This document shows, piece after piece, positions 59,501 through 64,000 of a DNA stretch of 64,000 nucleotides (the stretch's first letter is position 1; every line of letters begins with the position of its first letter). The notes beneath the pieces were generated by a model that saw only the letters and a program-made list of their open reading frames with translations, did no database searches and was not told the DNA's origin. The position numbers were made by a program, and so were the translations under genes. Source of the DNA: Enoplolaimus lenunculus (lineage: Eukaryota; Nematoda; Enoplea; Enoplida; Thoracostomopsidae); contig JASANG010000864.1 of the NCBI GenBank assembly GCA_030248215.1, positions 248,001 to 312,000 on the forward strand, read 5' to 3'.

Positions 59501-60970
59501 ACAATTCCTGGTCGCAGTACTGTATTTATGGTTCCCATCTCATACAGATTACATATAGCATCCACTGGTCACTATTCAATATTAGTATTTGTATTGTAAC
59601 TGGCGGTTGAATTTCAAATATCAGTTGAATATTAAAATTTAAATGATATATTTCAATACTGCAGCAACAGCTGTATTACGTTTCCAATCGCTGTCATTGT
59701 GCAATTGAACACAGTGCAATCCTTTGTACAAATGTCAACGTAGTTGCCTAAATGTCTATCAGTATTTTTATAGAAATTAGGGTTGAAATTTATTAGTAGT
59801 CTAGTGATTGATTTAGCCGAGACAAATATAGTAGCATTTCGGTATTAAAGTGGGTCATTGCTTCAAAGTTTTGTGATATAACTCACTTGCAGGGAATGAC
59901 GACCGGATATTCGGGCCCGGGGTAATATCCGACAAAAAACCGACATATATGTGCACGGTAATGGTATGTAAAGCATAGATTGTCATACGTGTGCACATAT
60001 ACTGGAATCAGAGCAGGTGTTAAGATAGTGACCCCCGTATAAACAGGTCCGAGGGCCCCCCAAATAAATGTTTCACAGATCTATAACTTCTTTGTCGGCG
60101 AAAAAAATTTAGTTTGCACAGCCAGGGTGCAACCGGAATTAAAATTTACCGAAACCGCAATCCTGAATTTGAAAAAATTACTGGAAACGGAACCGGAAGA
60201 TGAAAAAGTCATGCCACCAAAAATTAATTTTAGTTTTCTTTTTTGCAATATTATGTATTCGTGAAATAATACTAGTTGAAGATAGGTATTCACTTTATCA
60301 TTTTAGATTTTCATAATCCACGGAAGCGCAATCTACGTTCGATGGTTTATTTTTGGCGATTATCAAAGTTTATATACTATAATACGTATACGAATTAAGT
60401 TACTTAATTTTTTATCGTCATTTTTTTGCTAAAATATCATAGTTTCCGCGGATCAAAATTTAACACCGGAATTTTTAATTCCGCTAAAAGTTTACCGGAA
60501 CCGGAAGGTCAAAAATTGATGAACCGGAATTCCGGTTCCATCCTACCAACAGCTTCCATCACCATTGCTTTTAGCAATTGGGCTAGTTTGTCACCGGTAA
60601 AACTGAGCAACCCAACTGTATTTTTGATATCTTGCATATAAACGCTTATAAGTAATTTAACGGGATCAATTAAAGTTCCTCTATAAATCTAAAGGGGGCA
60701 TTAATTGATACCATAACGGGGAAAAAGCGTTAACTTAATATAGTATACTTGACTGTTCTTTCAGATATTACTTAACTTTGTACTAAAGCGCTCTGTATCT
60801 ATTTATTGTCTAATACTAAAATATAAAATTCTACAATTATTGTGGTTTTGCTTGTTTACTGCTAATTTTTCGGAGAGTTTGTTGATTGTTTGTAGGCAAC
60901 GCCGAACCGTGCCACGTTTACACTGATGGACGATTTGGCTTTGTTCAGCCTAATGAATGGAGGTAAGTAA
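17645..60970 (+). CDS. MYO5: Class V unconventional myosin heavy chain (41 exons traced; first coding exon missing)
   Basis: Actin-based processive motor carrying vesicles and organelles through a calmodulin-binding neck and cargo-binding tail. Forty-one exons, all bounded by AG/GT except the last, join without a frame break into 5,325 bases (1,774 residues plus stop), close to the usual class V length. Order: SH3-like N-terminus, motor with P-loop GESGAGKT (residues about 161-168 of the traced part), switch [10 protein letters not shown], switch II DIYGFE, six IQ motifs, coiled coil, globular tail with [20 protein letters not shown]. The traced start at 17645 has an in-frame TAG overlapping its acceptor, so a short initiating exon lies upstream. 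The end is the in-frame TAA at 60968-60970; a donor-like gtaagt at 60963 leaves another exon possible. Introns host a LINE, a foldback element, a U1 gene and many MITEs. AATAAA at 61477-61482 is a candidate poly(A) signal. Confidence 0.96.
19428..19815. repeat. Family I element with CGCGGGTA-rich ends
   Basis: The left end has attacccgcgggtacccg and cgcgggtaaaaat; the right end has cccgcgggtaaaat, cgtgggtaaaccgcgggtc and catacccact. Related to 8780-9535. GC-rich ends surround an AT-rich middle. Confidence 0.55.
20163..20470. mobile_element. Family F (hAT-like) element, diverged
   Basis: The left end (gtggcgattaatcggcatcg) and the interior (ttgcaatgctatcagttcc) match 58298-58689. The right end has gaatcggtataggcaaaaaa. 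Confidence 0.65.
22443..22544 (-). mobile_element. Lone end of the foldback element, opposite orientation
   Basis: The reverse complement matches 23823-23920 with about three differences over 93 bases (gggactacatttattgagcg, caattaaggtaatatgcaaa). It ends 18 bases before exon 5 of MYO5. Confidence 0.85.
23316..23473. repeat. Tandem duplication, 79-bp unit, MYO5 intron 6
   Basis: Two adjacent copies of a unit containing aacttgaagtcgaagag and catacctaccttcctccatt, with only about two differences. A short open frame runs through the first copy but has no recognisable domain. Confidence 0.85.
23823..25320. mobile_element. Foldback DNA transposon with long inverted ends and tandem subterminal units
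   Basis: The ends ACCAGTCGTAGTGGGACTAC and, inverted, ACCAGTCGTAGTGGAACTAC extend to a 39-bp inverted repeat with few mismatches. Inside the left arm, a 150-175-bp unit with aatatgcaaattag and tagctaactattcaattatc repeats about six times (near 23884, 24037, 24190, 24344, 24520, 24692). The right arm carries inverted versions. The centre is a palindromic core with aaaatcggttcagccgttcc and its inverse, plus a GGACGGAC run. No transposase was found, so it is non-autonomous. It lies in MYO5 intron 7. Confidence 0.8.
25326..25387. repeat. TAA microsatellite
   Basis: A run of about 20 TAA-type units with interruptions lies directly right of the foldback element. A related trinucleotide run (TACTACTGC) lies directly left of it (23770-23822). 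Confidence 0.9.
27473..27562 (-). mobile_element. Truncated CAGGGTG hAT element (family J)
   Basis: The right half only: accggaatttttaaatccgg, then ggaattccggttgcaccctg. It matches the right end of 33932-34322. MYO5 intron 11. Confidence 0.75.
28138..28256. repeat. Short inverted-repeat element, GGGCGTAGTCAGGA end
   Basis: The left end catgggcgtagtcaggattt and right end cgcctggccacgccctt are imperfect inverted repeats. It ends about 15 bases before MYO5 exon 12, inside the polypyrimidine zone. Confidence 0.5.
30702..31258 (-). pseudogene. LINE ORF2 C-terminal region with Cys-His motif
   Basis: [20 protein letters not shown] followed by MLQC gives the C-x2-C...H...C pattern of the zinc-binding domain that follows RT in plant and Tx1-like LINEs. 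It runs on in a second frame to [20 protein letters not shown]. Confidence 0.7.
31900..32535 (-). pseudogene. LINE ORF2 reverse transcriptase domain, decayed
   Basis: On the minus strand: [20 protein letters not shown], then HPDQTC, then [16 protein letters not shown] (about 32180-32130) and [13 protein letters not shown] with the YADD catalytic motif at 32033-32044. All RT blocks are recognisable in order but lie in more than one frame. Confidence 0.85.
33440..34435 (-). pseudogene. LINE ORF2 APE endonuclease domain, interrupted
   Basis: Starts [15 protein letters not shown] and continues to [10 protein letters not shown], the standard APE N-terminus (ATxNxNGL...QETH). After the hAT insertion at 33932-34322 the fold resumes, with [15 protein letters not shown] at about 33600 giving the GDFN catalytic motif. 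It is broken by the insertion and by stops. Confidence 0.8.
33932..34322. mobile_element. hAT-like non-autonomous element (family J), CAGGGTG ends, inside the LINE
   Basis: Perfect 8-bp target duplication GTTTCTTG (33924-33931, 34323-34330). Ends are CAGGGTGCAACCGGAATT and AATTCCGGTTGCACCCTG. Subterminal regions are runs of CCGGAACC. 391 bp, no coding. Other copies: 27473-27562, 39083-39221, 41346-41818, 60132-60545. Confidence 0.92.
34458..35206 (-). CDS. LINE ORF1 with NADAR-like (YbiA-type) domain, one frame change
   Basis: Two overlapping-phase pieces (35206-34925 and 34907-34458) read as one NADAR domain. The N-terminal part [20 protein letters not shown] resembles FYS...Gx[14 protein letters not shown] occupies the SEHYFQ position and keeps the Glu. 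The C-terminal part [20 protein letters not shown] then [16 protein letters not shown], and [16 protein letters not shown] resembles KF.Q...L...LL.T...LVE......WG......GKN.LG.LLM.LR. A basic tail follows ([17 protein letters not shown]-like), suited to nucleic-acid binding. The frame change is near 34925. Its stop overlaps the start of the endonuclease ORF, the usual LINE ORF1/ORF2 spacing. NADAR proteins act on ADP-ribose-linked substrates; the role in a LINE is unknown. It could instead be a host NADAR gene fragment beside the LINE, but the orientation and junction argue against that. Confidence 0.7.
35915..37072 (+). CDS. MYO5: MYO5 converter end and six-IQ neck, exons 18-20
   Basis: Exons 35915-36126, 36452-36608 and 36923-37072. 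The converter segment [19 protein letters not shown] is followed by six IQ motifs in pairs per exon: [84 protein letters not shown]. Six motifs is the class V hallmark; they bind calmodulin or light chains and set the step length. Several motifs replace the leading Ile-Gln by Met-Gln or Leu-Gln, common in the class. The second motif is split by an intron in an Arg codon. Confidence 0.95.
37506..42970 (+). CDS. MYO5: MYO5 coiled-coil tail, exons 21-32
   Basis: Exons: 37506-37595, 37742-37885, 38190-38261, 38832-38925, 39424-39494, 39724-39777, 39987-40175, 40615-40705, 40957-41128, 41973-42069, 42645-42728, 42868-42970. The first keeps EARSV...LENKI, the conserved start of the class V dimerising rod (human: IEARSVERYKKL). 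Later exons are rich in Glu, Lys, Arg, Leu with heptad character, broken by Ser-rich [14 protein letters not shown]. That break sits where vertebrate MYO5 genes use alternative exons; alternative use here is inference. The end of exon 32 at 42970 rather than 42924 is set by phase with the next exon. A CAGGGTG hAT element lies in each of two introns (39083-39221 and 41346-41818). Confidence 0.9.
39083..39221. mobile_element. Short CAGGGTG hAT-like element, 139 bp
   Basis: The ends cagggtgtaaacgg and gtttggcaccctg, with flanks ACAACATA / CCAACATA (39075-39082, 39222-39229), give an 8-bp duplication with one mismatch. MYO5 intron 24. Confidence 0.82.
41346..41818. mobile_element. Family J hAT-like element, 473 bp
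   Basis: CAGGGTGCAACCGGAATTCC...GGTTGCACCCTG ends; flanks TCAATCAG / TCAATTAG (41338-41345, 41819-41826) differ at one base. It is in inverted orientation to 33932-34322, sharing the ccattgatggtggatttcac block. MYO5 intron 29. Confidence 0.9.
43332..60970 (+). CDS. MYO5: MYO5 globular cargo-binding tail, exons 33-41
   Basis: Exons: 43332-43472, 43953-44107, 44736-44825, 45272-45422, 47514-47647, 48361-48518, 48945-49122, 49585-49764, 60896-60970. The dilute domain is recognised by [70 protein letters not shown]. The penultimate exon holds [10 protein letters not shown], equivalent to the human RTIQMRL region. The last exon ([18 protein letters not shown]) is separated by an 11.1-kb intron and ends at TAA. 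It differs from the vertebrate C-terminus, so the extreme end is the least certain part. A U1 snRNA gene lies in the intron between exons 36 and 37. Confidence 0.92.
43756..43885 (+). mobile_element. Family F end fragment
   Basis: gatgtgccgattaatcggca, then gcactttt..gtatcggcaccggcactg and tgcacataacaatcagtgg match the left 120 bp of 58298-58689. MYO5 intron 33, close to exon 34. Confidence 0.75.
45748..45868. mobile_element. GTAGCCA-type MITE, diverged
   Basis: The left end gggcccttagccagggggg and right end gctagctacctgc are imperfect inverted repeats; a gttataagtcatgtgaa core lies between them. MYO5 intron 36. Confidence 0.6.
46262..46500. repeat. GC-rich island with gacggcgccg direct repeats
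   Basis: A sharp rise in GC within an AT-rich intron. gacggcgccg occurs twice about 37 bases apart (46434-46445 and 46464-46476 area), with gtacggg, gacggacgg and ccgtccgt in both orientations. It lies 200 bases upstream of the U1 gene. No ORF of note; class unknown. Confidence 0.5.
46676..46690 (+). promoter_or_regulatory. TATA-like element upstream of U1
   Basis: gatatataaat lies about 20-30 bases before the inferred U1 5' end (46709). Animal snRNA promoters use a PSE near -55, sometimes with a TATA-like box; I cannot recognise the PSE of this lineage. Confidence 0.3.
46709..46870 (+). ncRNA. RNU1: U1 small nuclear RNA
   Basis: RNA of the U1 snRNP, which pairs with 5' splice sites in the nucleus. 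The 5' end AAACTTACCTGG carries the ACUUACCU splice-site recognition sequence. Stem-loop I keeps the U1-70K loop GATCATGAAGG, closed by GCTG/CAGC. Stem-loop II is GGGCGAGGCCTGGCC, loop ATTGCACTGC, GGTTAGGC, with an eight-pair stem around the U1A loop. Stem-loop III is CCCC-TAAT-GGGG. Stem IV is AGCGTTCGCGCT inside GGGA/TCCC. The Sm site is AATTTCTT (46833-46840), weaker than AATTTGTGG. Length about 162, as expected near 164. Stems differ from human yet still pair, which favours a functional gene over a decayed copy; the weak Sm site is the counter-argument. It lies in MYO5 intron 36, same strand. Confidence 0.87.
47210..47425. repeat. Diverged repeat related to 58975-59110
   Basis: Shares blocks such as aggaattgta..atattttgcagcacc-like, aattact.ctaa.tg.ctgtaa.gg and ggaaaataaa with 58975-59110. 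Ends not defined. Confidence 0.4.
47436..47482 (+). pseudogene. Partial duplicate of U1 snRNA (stem III to Sm site)
   Basis: cgtcccctaaacagg, then cttgtcaacagcttaatttc matches U1 46802-46842; the stem III partner is lost and about 7 bases (agcttct) are duplicated after the Sm-like site. It ends 31 bases before the acceptor of MYO5 exon 37. Confidence 0.75.
50957..51402 (+). mobile_element. Family H inverted-repeat element, 446 bp
   Basis: The ends ACTGTATTGACCCGAATAAG and, inverted, ACTGTTTTGACCCGAATAAG agree but for one base, each followed by a G-run. Copies: 14677-15092 (inverted) and about 4426-4600 (partial). No coding capacity. Confidence 0.85.
51915..52047 (+). mobile_element. Family B MITE, short copy
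   Basis: The ends ggccaatgttacttttaggg and ccctaaaagtaacgggcc are inverted repeats. The internal CCTAAG block is shortened relative to 12458-12636. Confidence 0.75.
52735..52870. repeat. Degenerate minisatellite, CTATCCGTTT units
   Basis: ctatccgttt(a/c/g)c recurs at least four times at irregular 35-60-base spacing, with cgttattt and ttatactcgttt variants between. Confidence 0.65.
52894..53124 (+). CDS. Anonymous coding-like stretch in MYO5 last intron
   Basis: An open frame of 76 codons to TAA with no start codon near its beginning. Protein character: [20 protein letters not shown], then [20 protein letters not shown] and [18 protein letters not shown]. Base composition is less AT-biased than the flanks and residue use is balanced (Gln, Glu, Val, Leu, Asp), unlike repeat shadows. 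I do not recognise a domain. Possible acceptors are ag at 52898, 52911 and 52922. It could be an exon of a nested gene, a decayed gene or transposon fragment, or an alternative last exon of MYO5. Confidence 0.35.
   Translation, partial: LSETTKNIASQITEISGKYSSEPKVDFRPQLEAVRQLHLVLQPDTVCEVVQTCEPATWYQTFYHDSSLNILIQLHI
53790..54001. repeat. Tandem duplication, about 104-bp unit
   Basis: Two adjacent copies: gtgttttacaacg..., then tttggtgtcttcaagcttgg and tcagtaatgaagtttaatgt. The second halves are identical over about 60 bases; the first halves differ more. Confidence 0.88.
54401..54535 (-). mobile_element. Family B MITE, minus orientation
   Basis: gggccgtcccggtttctggt, then gtctgtaaaagtg, a cttaggcttaggaatacgct block and gttacggccgcaaaagtaac form the reverse of family B. 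Confidence 0.7.
54655..54895. repeat. G/C-armed repeat with internal duplicated unit
   Basis: aaaattgtaaggtagga..ccttaccatt occurs twice about 80 bases apart, between the ends gaggtggattcaaaaat and tctgaatctgatgg. It looks like a MITE with G-rich and C-rich arms. Confidence 0.5.
57425..57625 (-). mobile_element. Family A MITE
   Basis: The end tccatgtaaagaccagggtc, the ggaacgtttttc block, TTAGG repeats and the end gttatagccctgttttgcat match family A. Confidence 0.72.
58298..58689 (+). mobile_element. Family F hAT-like element, complete (392 bp)
   Basis: The ends TAGGGACGTGCCGAT and, inverted, GAGAGATGTACCGAT are flanked by GTTTTAAG / ATTTTAAG (58290-58297, 58690-58697), an 8-bp duplication with one mismatch. 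Subterminal ATCGGCATCGG repeats. No transposase. Confidence 0.82.
59153..59317 (+). mobile_element. Family A hAT-like MITE, 165 bp
   Basis: Flanks CAATTCCA / CAATTCCG (59145-59152, 59318-59325) give an 8-bp duplication with one mismatch. The ends share TGTATAGAACAGGGCCGGA exactly inverted. Confidence 0.88.
60132..60545. mobile_element. Family J hAT-like element, older copy
   Basis: The left end cagggtgcaaccggaatt is well kept; the right end ggaattccggttccatccta is eroded. CCGGAACC arms and the attttcat..atccac core are present. No exact flank duplication. Confidence 0.75.
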
Positions 60971-61091
60971 ACAAAAGTGTTTGCTTTTGGGTCCACCAGA
61001 TTTTTAAGTTTTAAAGTTTAACTCATTGCAATTCGGGGTCGCATTTATACGCAGTACGCACTTATTTTAGTTAAACGCGTTGAAGTCGGTG

Positions 61092-61312
61092 ACCGTATTC
61101 TCAAATGTGTATAGCGCTAATAACACCAGCTATCGATAGCTTTTGAAACTGACCAACTTTATGCAACTTTAGATATCAAAATTGCCACAGAAGTAGTATA
61201 AGTCAAACGCGAAAAAATGGGCTGACGTTTGAGCCTAACCATTCACTGGTCCGAATACTACAAGACCTATTATCAACTGGTGATTGGTGCTCTACATACG
61301 TTTGAGAATACG
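61092..61312. mobile_element. Family E inverted-repeat element, reference copy
   Basis: The ends ccgtattctcaaatgtgtat and, inverted, ccgtattctcaaacgtatgt face each other around about 180 bp. Other copies: 8099-8515, 11948-12172, and a fragment near 37275-37305 in MYO5 intron 20. Confidence 0.72.
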
Positions 61313-63238
61313 GACTCAGATATCAATTACCGTTTTCGTATAACGGTATCGATTAAAGTGTTCCGGTTCAAAGAAAAATTTAATAGTTTTTAAAGAATAG
61401 AGGGCGTCCAGGTTTAAGGGTGCATCAGATTAGAACAAGTCTATTTTTTTCTGAAAGACTTTGTATTATAAAGTAAAATAAAATTTTGACCCCTACAACA
61501 ACATTTTAGAAACTTATTCTATAATGCGATTAAAAGTTCTTTATTGTGTGTCTAGAGAGACATTTTGGTGCTGTTAAGGTATATTCCCATCTTTCCATCC
61601 CTTACACCCCTGCTTATCTGCCGGCTGCATAACAAAGCTGACTGCGTCAGACCCGTATTTAAACTCCATCCACAGCTCTGTTGACAATAAAAATATTTAA
61701 CCGAGATACATAGCTTATTTACATGACGTGCATTATTCTATTTTCAAAAATCAATTACACGTTACTTAAACTCACTCAATGATATTAAAGGGTTTTTTTT
61801 CTCAAATTTCTGACAGTTTCATGTTGAGGCAACATTTTTTCCCTACGAAAAACTTGACGGTCTGTGTTCAGAAAAAAGTGTGCTACATACGCCGCTTGAG
61901 ATAACTTCAGCACACACTTCTTACCATTTGAACCGTGGCCCGGAAGTCGAACTTGGTCTATTCTAACGGCGGTCATATGTTTTGAAAATGAATGGGGCTC
62001 GCTTAGGGCGTCGCGGTTGTAACACTTAGTTGGCTTTAGCTGAAGTTTGATGATTGAAATTAATGGTGCAGTAGCTAAGTTTAAGAAGACTTAGGGAAGG
62101 CGTCGAGGTTCCGCTGGAATTGTGGCAAAAATTCATTTCCGGATCGTGTTCCTGTTACGGTATACAAGGACGCAAGAGGACGAATATTTACGGTTATGCG
62201 GCGAATTGTGTGAACTATGAAATTTGTTGCGTCAGAGGTGGAAAAATATTAAATATTGAATCGATTTTGCAACCTCGAATAATTGTCACTTATTCGACTA
62301 GGAAACACAATGTGAAATTCAGATGAATCATTTGTATCGCATAAGTTTTAGCACTGTACGTGGGGACGGTGATGGCGCACGTATCTCTTCCGTTACTGAA
62401 CAACTGATTCCATACCTTGGGATTAGTCTACCTACCTGCCCAGATTTTGCTGGTTTTGCTGAATTGTAATCGAAATAGACAATCAGAACTAGAAATTCTG
62501 TAATTGTTCGGATATTTTGCATTGGCAAACATAATATTGATTTAGGATGTCTGTTGGCTGGCAAAATTTTTCAAAAACGTCGCATGAACAAATTTGCGAT
62601 GATTTCTCGTTCTTAAAGCTAAACAACAATCAATTATTGATAAGTTAACTCAACCACAGCAATTTAATAGATAAATGATAGAGAATTTTTATGCAACGTA
62701 TCCCAACAAGTAGGATTACGACTAAAATTTGAAAATTCTGATTCCGATTGATTGCGCAATCGAAATCGGTATCGGAACTCGTTTAGAATCGGAATTCTAA
62801 ACGGAATAGGAATATGCTGGTATTTTTAACAATTAATAAGGCTTCTTAAACACCGAATGTTTTCATAAGTTTGACGATCTGGCAAAGGAAAATAAAGCTT
62901 TTCTTCGCCTTCAAGCCCAAGTGCAATAATACGTACGTAAATATATCTCGCGAAAACCACATATCTGAGCCGAACAAAATATTTTTGGTTTATTATAATT
63001 AAAAGCAATTTTATAACCAATTTTTGTATCAAAAACAAGCGTTTTTGTAATTTAATGCTTTGCAAACATGTGGAACTCCCGGAAATGTGTCTAAGTAAAG
63101 AAAAACGAACGCTAGCGTATTTTCTTGTTTAATGCGGTCATTTTTCGTTTTCGGCACAAAAACAGAAATTTGATCCGATTAGTTGTTGTATATTTCAATT
63201 TAAAAATTTAATTTTATAAGTTTCGTATTTTTAGGCAT

Positions 63239-63425
63239 GAACAGTGCTGGCGGAAGCACCTCCAAAGCCTACCCCCATTTAGAGGGGGCGACCCTGGAGT
63301 GCCCCCATCTTGGCAAACTTAAAATCTGTTTCCGGGGATGGGCAGAGCTGTGCAACGTTTTATTGTAGGCCCGTCGGACCTGTTTGATGGCCAGACTATA
63401 ATAACGTCGGCCATGTGTACGGACT
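63239..63425. repeat. Dispersed repeat, second copy
   Basis: Begins gtgctggcggaag, contains cctacccccatttaga and cggacctgtttgatgg, ends ataacgtcgg; counterpart of 6067-6255. Confidence 0.5.
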
Positions 63426-64000
63426 TATCATGCGTAAATGAAGGAACGGTTGTTAAAAATGTAAGAAATAATAGCTGGTATTCATCTCTCGTCCCGATGT
63501 TTTGGGTCACGAACTACTACGCGTCAGAAGCGGTCGCTAAAATGAATCATCGAGCGACCTCGTCTAAGCAATTTATGGTATTTCTTGGTTTCAAAAATCC
63601 GCTGAAGATATTTGTTGGTTTCAAAAATACTCTCCTGTCTCTATTTCGGTGTTTTGTTCGGTGACTTAACTTCAATATTAAAAACATTTTTGGAAATTGT
63701 TATTTAATCAAAATTGAATATGTAAAATTTGTAAAATTAACATAAAAGTTTTCAACAAAACTATTAACTTCTCGTTCGCGAACTATGCTATTAAAAGCGT
63801 TTTTCTACCGCAACCACTCAAAAGACATTTGACCCGGATATCAGAAGTAGAGAAGTCAGGTAAATTTAAATGAAAATTGTTTTCTTTGAGCCGTCTACGA
63901 AAGCTATTCGTTGGAGTTATAAGTCTCAAATGTTACTCTGTGGCTCGATTAATATTTTACAGGTAACTGTTAATTTGTCTAAAAGCATTTTAGTTGTTTT

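Larger units (their letters stand above)
49765..60895 (+). other. MYO5 last intron, 11.1 kb, repeat-filled
   Basis: By far the longest intron of the gene. It holds family H (50957-51402), B (51915-52047, 54401-54535), A (57425-57625, 59153-59317), F (58298-58689) and J (60132-60545) elements, tandem repeats (52735-52870, 53790-54001), a G-rich repeat (54655-54895) and a coding-like stretch (52894-53124). 55260-55560 is rich in taagttttacttaaac-like motifs on both strands, probably an old hairpin element. Other parts show no structure. Confidence 0.65.
60971..64000. other. MYO5 3' flank, no recognised gene
   Basis: Holds a family E element (61092-61312), gattccgatt-type degenerate repeats (62725-62815) and a dispersed repeat (63239-63425). 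Open frames at 62120-62326 and 63338-63664 have no recognisable domain; the second starts inside the repeat. Probable MYO5 3' UTR lies at the left. Confidence 0.5.

Noticed and set aside
63236-63365. Possible further MYO5 exon after 60962 at a tttttag acceptor
   Set aside because: The sequence belongs to a dispersed repeat also found at 6067-6255, and the protein has no myosin character.

Overview
The window is intron-rich, AT-rich animal DNA. It carries parts of three conserved animal genes, one small nuclear RNA gene, and a very dense load of short DNA transposons. A Dbx-type homeobox gene, an intraflagellar-transport dynein light chain and a class V myosin with six IQ motifs make it metazoan and bilaterian-like. 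I cannot name the lineage, and nothing here looks bacterial.

Layout. 253-3702 (+) is the 3' part of a DBX homeobox gene; its first exons lie upstream of the window. 3.7-10.2 kb is transposon-rich spacer. 10242-11908 (-) is a two-exon gene for a Tctex1-type dynein-2 light chain (DYNLT2B/TCTEX1D2-like), whose last exon has no start codon and is easy to miss. 11.9-17.6 kb is a second spacer of nested miniature elements. 17645-60970 (+) is a class V myosin. I traced 41 coding exons with consistent splice phases, giving 1,774 residues from the SH3-like N-terminus through motor, six IQ motifs and coiled coil to the globular cargo-binding tail. Only the short first coding exon is missing. 61-64 kb is repeat-bearing sequence with no recognised gene.

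Inside the myosin introns: a foldback transposon (23.8-25.3 kb) with a lone end in opposite orientation at 22.4 kb; an antisense LINE (about 30.65-35.2 kb) with RT, APE endonuclease and, unusually, a NADAR-like domain in its first ORF; a good U1 snRNA gene at about 46709-46870 with a second partial U1 copy 31 bp before the next exon; and an 11-kb last intron full of repeats with one anonymous coding-like stretch (52894-53124).

Repeats. At least eight short families recur. Several keep clean 8-bp (hAT-like) or TA (Tc1/mariner-like) target duplications, and many are nested, so relative ages can be read. Two of the hAT-like families carry internal TTAGGC/GCCTAA runs. DYNLT2B and MYO5 are both motor-related and lie head to head, but about 5.7 kb apart, so I infer no joint control.
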